Assembly (NCBI GenBank): GCA_937959175.1
Contig: CALGAS010000569.1
Coordinates: 1 to 5,103, forward strand
Reading direction: 5' to 3'
Length of the DNA stretch: 5,103 bases
DNA from: an uncultured bacterium
Lineage (GTDB): Bacteria > Planctomycetota > Planctomycetia > Pirellulales > UBA1268
Made by a program: the position numbers and the translations under genes
Notes under the pieces: generated by a model
Told to the model about the DNA's origin: nothing
The model's input: the letters and a program-made list of their open reading frames with translations, nothing else
Database searches by the model: none
Shown here: piece after piece, positions 1 to 5,103 of the stretch
Position numbering within the stretch: the stretch's first letter is position 1
How the letters are laid out: every line of letters starts with the position of its first letter

Positions 1-2038
1 GGCTGCCGGCCCCGCTCTTGGTGAGCGTCCCGCCGCCGCCGCCGGCCGCATCGGCGATCACGCCGGCGTAGGAGAGTGTGGCAAACTCCGCGACGTCGAT
101 CCCGCCACCCGCGGAGCCCACCCCGATGCCGCGATTGGCCTCGAGCGTGAGAAAGAAGGGCACGCCGAGCGTGCCGCCGTCGAGGACGACGTTGTCCACC
201 GTGGCGGTGGTCGGCACCGCCCCGAGGTCGGCGTCGGTGTCGATTTCGAACGTGCCGCCGGTGATCCGGGTGCCGCCGGTGGCGATCGAGATTCCGGAGA
301 AAGTGAGCGTGCCCGGGCCGGCCTGTTCGAAGACGCCCTCACCTTCGATCGTGCCGGCGAAGTCGTAGCTGTCGGAGCGGCTGACGGCGAGGGTGCTCCC
401 GGCATCGACGATCACGGCACCGGCGAGCGAGCCAGTCGTGCCGCCGTTGCCGACCTGAAGACGGCCGGCGGTGATCCCGGTGCCGCCGGCGAAGGTGTTG
501 TCGGCGGTGAGGGTGAGCGTGGCGGGGCCGCCCTGGATCAGCACGCCCTCACCGCTGATCACGCCGGCGAGCTCCTGGTCGACCGAGGTGGTGAAGGCCA
601 GCGCCGTGTTGGCAGCCACAGTTATCTGACCGGCGTACTGGCCCCCGGCTCCACCGAGGCTGCCGGCCCCGCCGATCTCGAGCGTGCCTGCGGCGACGCT
701 GATGTCACCGCTGAAGTCGTTGACACCCGTCAGGATCGCCCGAGCCCCGCTCACCTTGGTCAGCCCGCCGCTGCCGGTGAAGGTCGAGGCGAAGGTGTAG
801 GTGCTGCCTGTCGAGCCGTCGAGGCGGCCGCCGCCGGCCCCGAGCGTGATCGTCCGGCTGGCGGCGAGGGTCGAGCCGCTCGCGATGAAGTAAATGCCGC
901 CGCCGTCGAGGGTCATGCCGACATCGGCGGCGCCGACGCTTGAGTCGCCGTTGAGGCCGACGTTGCCGGACGTGATCAGCCAGTCGCCGCTGAAGCCGGT
1001 GTTGTCGCCGCTGAAGAGAGCGTTGCCTCCCGTGGTCGAACGGACCAGCGTGCCCGCGCCGGTAATCGCCGAGCTGACCGTGCCGTCCTTGGCCCACTCA
1101 AAGGTCGCCCCGGCGGCCACGTCAAGCGGCCGGCCGCCGCCGATGCTGCCGCCCCCCGAGACGGTCAGGGTGCCGGCGGTGACAGTCGTGGCGTTGATCG
1201 AGCTGGCCCCGGTGAGCGTCAGCCGGCCGGTGCCGGCCTTCTCGAGATTGATCGCCCGGACGCCGAGATTGTTGCTGACGATCCGACCCTGGTAGGTCGT
1301 GTCGCTGTCCTGATCGACCAGCACGGTCCGAATGCTGCTGGGTCCCCAGTCGCTGCGGAAGTCGCCGAAGCCGGTCAAGGAACTGAGCGTGAGTTTCGGC
1401 TTGGTGGTGCCGTCGCCCCAGCCGTCGGTGACGATGAAGTCGCCGCGGTCTTCGAGGGAGGCGCCGGTGTCGAGGGCGAAGGCGCCGGTCTGACTGACTG
1501 TCGCCCCGCCGAAGGCCAGCCAGTTGTTGGAAAAGGATCCCGCTGCTGCCGAGCCGCCCCGCAGGGCCAGTGTGCCGGTGAAGGAGACCTCGCCCATCCC
1601 GGTCCAGTTTTGGGTGGTGCTGTTATTGAGTGTGAAGCTCGTCGAGCCGGCCAGCGGGCCGTTGAGATCGAGCGTGCCGGTCGCTGCGTAGGTGAGACCG
1701 ACGCTGCTGCCAGTGTCGAGGCCGGCCGAGCCCAGCGTGAAGGTGTTGGCACCGGTGATCGTGACATCGCCCGCCGGATCGGCCAGTCGGAGGCCCTGCC
1801 AGGAGAGGTTGCCGCCGAGTTCGACGCTGGTGGCCGCCGTCACGCTGTTGTCCCAGAGGCCGACGTCCCCGGTTCCAGGGGCAACGCCCAGCGTCCAGCT
1901 TGCCGGATCGGCAAGCGGCGTCTCGTTGTCGGCCTTGACGACATCGGCCGCTCGCGTGGCCGGCAACCCGATGACCAGGGCCAGCCCGAGAGCGACCAGT
2001 CCTCCGCCAGCGCAAACCCACGCACGTCGCATGCTCAT
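1..2038 (-). CDS. Autotransporter-associated beta-strand repeat (PATR) surface protein, N-terminal 679 residues, cut by the window edge
   Basis: This frame stays open from the ATG at 2036-2038 to the left edge: 679 codons plus one base, with no stop, so the C-terminus is missing. Residues 1-30 look like a signal peptide (RR at 4-5, hydrophobic 14-25, cleavage near ATRA-ADV). Residues 40-130 resemble the N-terminal region common in PATR proteins (SWTLGVAPGTGDVGLWDNS at 47-65). From about residue 265 the sequence is Gly/Thr/Ala-rich with recurring 'GxGxLTLTGxNTFxGGTxxxAGTLxVG' units, ending in RGIGVGSAGGGIDV (636-649) and TLTKSGAGS (671-679), both typical of the family. Such proteins are predicted secreted right-handed beta-solenoids of unknown function. 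The only cysteine, C9, lies in the signal peptide. ATG codon 1 was chosen because GGGGGAG stands 6 nt before it; Met3 (2032) is an alternative. By analogy the missing end may be a PEP-CTERM tail rather than an autotransporter barrel, but this cannot be seen. The PATR assignment is firm; the role is unknown. Confidence 0.9.
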   Translation of the reverse strand, partial: MSMRRAWVCAGGGLVALGLALVIGLPATRAADVVKADNETPLADPASWTLGVAPGTGDVGLWDNSVTAATSVELGGNLSWQGLRLADPAGDVTITGANTFTLGSAGLDTGSSVGLTYAATGTLDLNGPLAGSTSFTLNNSTTQNWTGMGEVSFTGTLALRGGSAAAGSFSNNWLAFGGATVSQTGAFALDTGASLEDRGDFIVTDGWGDGTTKPKLTLSSLTGFGDFRSDWGPSSIRTVLVDQDSDTTYQGRIVSNNLGVRAINLEKAGTGRLTLTGASSINATTVTAGTLTVSGGGSIGGGRPLDVAAGATFEWAKDGTVSSAITGAGTLVRSTTGGNALFSGDNTGFSGDWLITSGNVGLNGDSSVGAADVGMTLDGGGIYFIASGSTLAASRTITLGAGGGRLDGSTGSTYTFASTFTGSGGLTKVSGARAILTGVNDFSGDISVAAGTLEIGGAGSLGGAGGQYAGQITVAANTALAFTTSVDQELAGVISGEGVLIQGGPATLTLTADNTFAGGTGITAGRLQVGNGGTTGSLAGAVIVDAGSTLAVSRSDSYDFAGTIEGEGVFEQAGPGTLTFSGISIATGGTRITGGTFEIDTDADLGAVPTTATVDNVVLDGGTLGVPFFLTLEANRGIGVGSAGGGIDVAEFATLSYAGVIADAAGGGGGTLTKSGAGS
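2..1246 (-). repeat. Protein-level PATR repeat block in the partial surface protein
   Basis: Degenerate beta-strand units recur through this stretch. They are at residues 265-294 (LEKAGTGRLTLTGASS, DNA 1157-1246), 330-369 (weaker, DNA 932-1051), 426-463 (LTKVSGARAILTGVNDFSG, DNA 650-763), 499-540 (TLTLTADNTFAGGT with AGRLQVG, the best match, DNA 419-544) and 569-607 (GPGTLTFSGISIATGGT, DNA 218-334). A sixth starts at residue 671 (DNA 2-28) and is cut by the edge. Each unit pairs a 'G.GxLTLTG' strand with an 'AGTLxVG' strand. Spacing varies from about 60 to 100 residues and the DNA copies are diverged, so this is an old protein repeat rather than a recent tandem duplication. Confidence 0.75.
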
Positions 2039-2044
2039 CACCGT

Positions 2045-2051
2045 CTCCCCC
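2045..2051 (-). promoter_or_regulatory. Shine-Dalgarno site of the PATR gene
   Basis: On the minus strand GGGGGAG is followed by ACGGTG (6 nt) and then ATG at 2038. It is purine-rich, contains the GGAG core and has normal spacing. It supports codon 1 over the in-frame Met3. The sialidase start lacks an equivalent site. Confidence 0.6.
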
Positions 2052-2060
2052 GCCTCAAGG

Positions 2061-2090
2061 TGGCAGCCCGGCTCCCCAGCGGGACAGCCA
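2061..2090 (-). other. Imperfect hairpin in the 147-bp gap before the PATR gene
   Basis: The outer arms TGGC (2061-2064) and GCCA (2087-2090) pair. After an A/A mismatch, a G-C pair and one-base bulges, CCCG/CGGG and CT/AG continue the stem to a four-base loop (CCCC on plus, GGGG in the minus transcript), about 11 pairs in all. It sits 22 nt before the PATR start codon and 9 nt before its Shine-Dalgarno site. No T-run follows it on the minus strand, so it is not a canonical Rho-independent terminator. The rest of 2039-2185 shows no ORF, RNA gene or clear promoter. The stem could be a 5'-leader structure or chance pairing in GC-rich DNA. Confidence 0.3.
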
Positions 2091-2185
2091 AGCCAGAATC
2101 CATCCGCCGCTGCCAGACCAGCGACTCTCCCAGCAGTTTCGGGGATGCGGCCTGTTATTGCAAGGTGCCGGGAGGGACCGACTCC

Positions 2186-4756
2186 TCAGCCCCGGCGAAC
2201 CTGCCGTCGCCACATGGCAGCGGCGGCAGTGGTGGCACCGACGGCCCAGAGGAGCGTCGGCTCCGGCACGCTGACCGCCGCAGCAGTACCGCCGCCGGTC
2301 ACCGACGCGTAACTCCCCCCCACCCGCAGCTCGTCGAACGACCAGACGGCGCTGCTCCCAGCGGTGATCAGCAGCCTGTCGAGCAGGCTCGTCTCATCGG
2401 TGTCGAGGTTACCCACCAGCGTCCAGGCGAGGTCGTTGTCAAGGGCGGGGATCGTCTCACCCGCCCCAAAGGCCTTGAAGAAGACCTGGTCGAAGATATC
2501 CCCGCCGGCTCCGCCGGCCCGGCTCTCGATCTTGAACAGCAGGAGGCTCGTCGCCGTCGTGTCGAAGGCGTCGGCCTCGGTCTGCAGCCCGCCCCCCGGC
2601 CCGGTCAGGAAAAACGACTCGTCATCGCCGATCCCGAAGGCCGCCCGGGCCGTGCCAGCCGCATCGAGGAACCGGACCTCGAAGGCTTCCCCGCTGGCAT
2701 CATCCGGCCCGCTATCGGCGGCCCGGCTGACCAACAGCGACGCGTAGTACCTGGCATTGGCATCGAGATCGAGGCCGACCCCCAGGCCGCGGGCCAGGCT
2801 GCCGCCGGCCGAGAGCCGGGCATGGTTGCCCTCGCCGGGCAACGCCAGGCCGGCGTGCTCGAGATTGCCGGCGACGATCTCGACCGCCGCCGCCCCGGGC
2901 CCAGCGGTCAGGTCGGTGGCCGTCGCGTGCCAGGCGCTATTGAAGCCGTTGCCACCGTTGCCATAGCCGCTCGTCGCCGGCGCGACCGAGAGCGAGGCCC
3001 GGGCCGTGGTCGTGTCGCCTGGGCTGGGCGAGCGGGCAAAGGCCAGCAGGTATCGGCTCTCGGCGAGCAGGCTCGTGGCGCCGTCGGCAAAGGTCCAGCG
3101 GGTAAAGCCGCTGTCGGTCGGGGAGAGCGACGCGGCTGTCACCGACGAGCCCAGGAAGCTGGCCGGATCGATGCCGTCGGAGAGCTCGGTATCGGCATAG
3201 AGATGGAGATAGAGATCACCGGCTGAGCCATTGGGGGCCCGCTGGATCGTGATCTCCGTCACCGGCCCCGCCTCGGGGCCCGTCGTGAAGACTTGGCCGA
3301 GAATGCCGTTGGCCTGGTCATTCCGTGTCACGCCGGCATCGATCGCGGACGGCTCGGCGGCCGGCGAGCCCAATCCGACAGAAAAGATCAAATCAAGGTC
3401 GGTGCGGGAGGAGAAGTCCACCGGGGCGTAGCCACCGAGGTAGTCGAGGCCGGGAGGCGGGTCGCGGGTCGTGTCGAGCGTACGGCCGGCGGTGTAGGCG
3501 AAGCCCTCGTGGGCGACGAGGCCGAGCGATTCGGGAGCCGGCTCGAGGAAGGTGTCGTTGAAGCGGGTGTAGACGATGCCGCCATAGGCGGTCGTGTCAC
3601 CGGTCTCCCAGAGCACGCCGACTTCCTCACTGTCGATCGCCGCTAAGTCGGAATAGGCGGCGTAGCCGTTGAAGAGCCGCCGGTTGTTGCCAAAGCCCGG
3701 GCCTCCGGGTGAGGTCTCGTCGGTCGCGACCATGATGTCGAGATTGGTCCGGGCACCCGCCCCGCCGCCGGCCGGCTTCGTGTGCAACAGGAGGCTCCGC
3801 CGCTCCCCGTCAGGGCCGCTCGGCTCGAACCGTTCGATTGCCTCCATCACGCGGGTCGAGGTGAAGCCGGTGAACGACGGCTGCCAGGAGGCACCCTCGT
3901 CGTAGCTGAAGGCGAAGACCCGGTTGTTGCCGCCGTTCTGCCGGGCGGTCATCAGCAGCCGGCCGTCGGTCAGCTCGGTGATCTGGGCCTCGTTGGTGGC
4001 GGCATCGACCAGCTCCCCGGCATACCAACTGCCCCCCTGGTCGTCGCTGTACATTGCAAACGACTTCGAGACGACCCGCGGGATGATCTCGGTCGCCGGG
4101 ATCAGGAGCCGGCCGTTGGCCAGTTGGGTGGCGCTGCCGAGGTTGGGATAGAAGTCTTCGTATTGCGGCAGCGTGATCCGGCGGGGATCCGCCCAGGTGA
4201 CACCGTTGTCGTCGCTGAAGTGGGCCCAGGTCTGCATGTCGTCGACGCCCGCTTCGACGCTGGCCGCCGGGAGGGCGTCGGGCAGCCGCATATTCATCAC
4301 CCAGAGCCGGCCGTTGCGGCGGTCGACAAACGAGACCGAGTTGGACGACGAGGCGCGGTTGGTCGGCACGCCGGCGTCGTTGAAGGTCGTCTCGGGGTGC
4401 CGGTCGAGGAGCCTGCCCTCCGACCAGGTGCGGCCGCCGTCGGTGCTCCGCTTGTAGACCAGGTCGATGTGGGTGCCGCCGGGATCGGCCGAGTTGGAGA
4501 GCCGCGCCTCGGCCACGGCAATCAGCGTGCCGTCGTTAGTCCGGGCGATGTTGGGGATTCGGAAGGTGTTGTAGGCGAGGCCCTCGATCGACTCCCCGTT
4601 GACGAAGACATCGTGGTGCTCGAGGACGACGTCACCGGCACGGGCGACCTGACCGCCACCCGCCGCCAGGAGCAGGCACAGCATCAGCCGGCAGACCGCA
4701 CCTAGCCCGCGGCGGCAGAAACTGTCGGTGCAGGCGGCCATCGATACGCTGTGCAT
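2186..4756 (-). CDS. Secreted exo-alpha-sialidase (GH33-type) with lectin-like region and PEP-CTERM anchor
   Basis: Predicted to release terminal sialic acids from glycoconjugates at the cell surface. Residues 1-40 are a signal peptide (hydrophobic 24-33, VARA-GD cleavage). The propeller spans about 45-405. FRIP at 65-68 gives first arginine R66; D91 fits the acid/base; Asp boxes are STDGGRTW (104-111), SDDNGVTW (181-188), SDDQGGSW (237-244) and SYDEGASW (284-291), with a degenerate fifth near 344. E256 and R272 have the 16-residue spacing I recall for the Micromonospora viridifaciens enzyme; R336 fits the third arginine and Y368 (AAYSDL) the nucleophile, paired with E256. Residues 410-439 and 598-817 resemble the two parts of a lectin-like beta-sandwich, separated by another beta-rich segment. 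VPEP at 830-833, a hydrophobic run and WRRQVRR form the sorting tail. At 856 residues it is much longer than a bare sialidase domain (about 350-400). The ATG at 4756 follows an A-run without a clear Shine-Dalgarno sequence; Met6 (4741) is an alternative. The mature part has no cysteine. Exact glycan specificity cannot be read. Confidence 0.93.
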   Translation of the reverse strand: MHSVSMAACTDSFCRRGLGAVCRLMLCLLLAAGGGQVARAGDVVLEHHDVFVNGESIEGLAYNTFRIPNIARTNDGTLIAVAEARLSNSADPGGTHIDLVYKRSTDGGRTWSEGRLLDRHPETTFNDAGVPTNRASSSNSVSFVDRRNGRLWVMNMRLPDALPAASVEAGVDDMQTWAHFSDDNGVTWADPRRITLPQYEDFYPNLGSATQLANGRLLIPATEIIPRVVSKSFAMYSDDQGGSWYAGELVDAATNEAQITELTDGRLLMTARQNGGNNRVFAFSYDEGASWQPSFTGFTSTRVMEAIERFEPSGPDGERRSLLLHTKPAGGGAGARTNLDIMVATDETSPGGPGFGNNRRLFNGYAAYSDLAAIDSEEVGVLWETGDTTAYGGIVYTRFNDTFLEPAPESLGLVAHEGFAYTAGRTLDTTRDPPPGLDYLGGYAPVDFSSRTDLDLIFSVGLGSPAAEPSAIDAGVTRNDQANGILGQVFTTGPEAGPVTEITIQRAPNGSAGDLYLHLYADTELSDGIDPASFLGSSVTAASLSPTDSGFTRWTFADGATSLLAESRYLLAFARSPSPGDTTTARASLSVAPATSGYGNGGNGFNSAWHATATDLTAGPGAAAVEIVAGNLEHAGLALPGEGNHARLSAGGSLARGLGVGLDLDANARYYASLLVSRAADSGPDDASGEAFEVRFLDAAGTARAAFGIGDDESFFLTGPGGGLQTEADAFDTTATSLLLFKIESRAGGAGGDIFDQVFFKAFGAGETIPALDNDLAWTLVGNLDTDETSLLDRLLITAGSSAVWSFDELRVGGSYASVTGGGTAAAVSVPEPTLLWAVGATTAAAAMWRRQVRRG

Positions 4757-4763
4757 TTTTTCA

Positions 4764-4795
4764 GCCGAACGACACCGCCAAGGTTCTCTTTCGGC
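4764..4795 (-). repeat. Inverted repeat in the 42-bp gap before the sialidase
   Basis: GCCGAA (4764-4769) and TTCGGC (4790-4795) are perfect 6-bp arms around a 20-nt spacer that can itself form a short ACC/GGT pairing. It lies between the TAG of the upstream gene and the sialidase ATG. On the minus strand it is followed by TGAAAAA rather than a T-run, so it does not look like a terminator. The large loop makes it a weak structure that may be chance. Confidence 0.25.
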
Positions 4796-4798
4796 GAT

Positions 4799-5103
4799 CT
4801 AACGCCGCCGGTGTCGAACCGCTGCAAAGAGCCCGGCCGCTGCGGCGACCAACGCGATGGCGGTCGGCTCCGGGACGACCGAAAACTCGGTCACCTGGCC
4901 GTTGACCGTCCCGCCAACGAAGTCTGCCGTCTCGGCAACCGTCGCAAGGTTTACCGACAGCCCGGCATCGAAGTTTGCGAGCGAAAAGTAGCCCTGGCCA
5001 TTGAAGGTGCGGTCGGTGCCGGTTCCGTCGCCCTTGACCCAATAGGCAAAGGTGCCGTTTTCAACCGATGAGGTGAAATCGCTGGCGAGATCAGTGAAAA
5101 AGC
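4799..5103 (-). CDS. PEP-CTERM sorting domain protein, C-terminal 100 residues, start beyond the window
   Basis: The frame enters at the right edge after two bases and stays open for 100 residues to TAG (4799-4801). The end is a clear PEP-CTERM signal: VVPEPTAIAL, an Ala/Leu-rich membrane stretch (ALVAAAAGLFAAV) and the basic end RHRRR. Such tails direct exported proteins to an exosortase-type sorting and processing system at the envelope. The visible ectodomain (FAYWVKGDGTGTDRTFNGQG, then YFSLANFDAG) is polar, rich in Gly, Thr and Asp, lacks cysteine and looks beta-rich. I do not recognise a catalytic domain, so its function is unassigned. The gene ends 42 bp before the sialidase start on the same strand, which suggests co-transcription. 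Length, signal peptide and any N-terminal domain are outside the window. Confidence 0.85.
   Translation of the reverse strand, partial: FFTDLASDFTSSVENGTFAYWVKGDGTGTDRTFNGQGYFSLANFDAGLSVNLATVAETADFVGGTVNGQVTEFSVVPEPTAIALVAAAAGLFAAVRHRRR

Noticed and set aside
1..1246. Recent DNA tandem repeats or a CRISPR-like array, suggested by recurrent GCCGGC-rich strings
   Set aside because: The recurrence follows repeated Gly-Thr-Leu protein motifs with variable spacing and diverged codons. There are no constant direct repeats with unique spacers.
1692..2312. Plus-strand open frame of 206 codons crossing the intergenic gap
   Set aside because: Its composition is shadow-like, it lacks a convincing ribosome site, and it overlaps two well-supported minus-strand genes.
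1610..3226. Long plus-strand open frame of 538 codons
   Set aside because: It runs antisense across the start of the PATR gene, the 147-bp gap and the C-terminal half of the sialidase. Its translation is low-complexity (rich in Arg, Gly, Ala, Pro) with no recognisable motif. Long antisense frames are expected opposite GC-rich genes.
3782..4705. Plus-strand open frame of 307 codons opposite the sialidase catalytic domain
   Set aside because: The minus-strand frame has a signal peptide, Asp boxes and catalytic residues. The plus translation is Val/Gly/Arg-rich with no family features, so it is a shadow.
4764..4795. Rho-independent terminator between the PEP-CTERM gene and the sialidase
   Set aside because: The arms are only 6 bp with a 20-nt loop, and the minus strand has A residues, not a T-run, after them. 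The T-run lies on the wrong side for transcription in this direction.
4751..5071. Plus- and minus-strand open frames of about 100 codons at the right end
   Set aside because: They compete with the minus frame ending at 4799, which has an unmistakable VPEP, hydrophobic and Arg tail. The other frames show only Arg-rich noise.

Overview
The window is GC-rich and densely coded. All supportable genes lie on the minus strand, so they are transcribed from right to left. Three secreted-protein genes fill it: the 3' end of a short PEP-CTERM protein (4799 to the right edge), a complete 856-residue PEP-CTERM sialidase (2186-4756), and the first 679 codons of an autotransporter-associated beta-strand repeat (PATR) protein that runs off the left edge (1-2038). 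GC-rich DNA, VPEP-type C-terminal sorting signals and a PATR protein together suggest a member of the Planctomycetota. Verrucomicrobiota or another phylum with PEP-CTERM sorting is possible. No rRNA or housekeeping gene is present to settle this.

Layout in transcription order: the partial PEP-CTERM gene ends in TAG at 4799-4801. After 42 bp with only a weak inverted repeat, the sialidase begins at 4756 without a convincing Shine-Dalgarno sequence. Its product has a signal peptide and a GH33-type six-bladed propeller with every expected catalytic residue and four good Asp boxes. These are followed by a lectin-like beta-sandwich that appears to be split by another beta-rich module, and by a PEP-CTERM tail. 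A 147-bp gap (2039-2185) holds no gene but contains a plausible hairpin and a good Shine-Dalgarno sequence for the PATR gene.

The tight spacing of the first two genes and the shared strand suggest one transcription unit, with the PATR gene possibly co-transcribed or separately controlled. The most sensible joint role is at the cell surface: releasing terminal sialic acid from glycoconjugates by an enzyme held by PEP-CTERM/exosortase sorting, beside a long repetitive surface protein. That link is inferred from proximity only. No sialic acid uptake or catabolism gene, transposase, tRNA, CRISPR array or phage feature is visible. The long plus-strand open frames are antisense shadows typical of GC-rich DNA.
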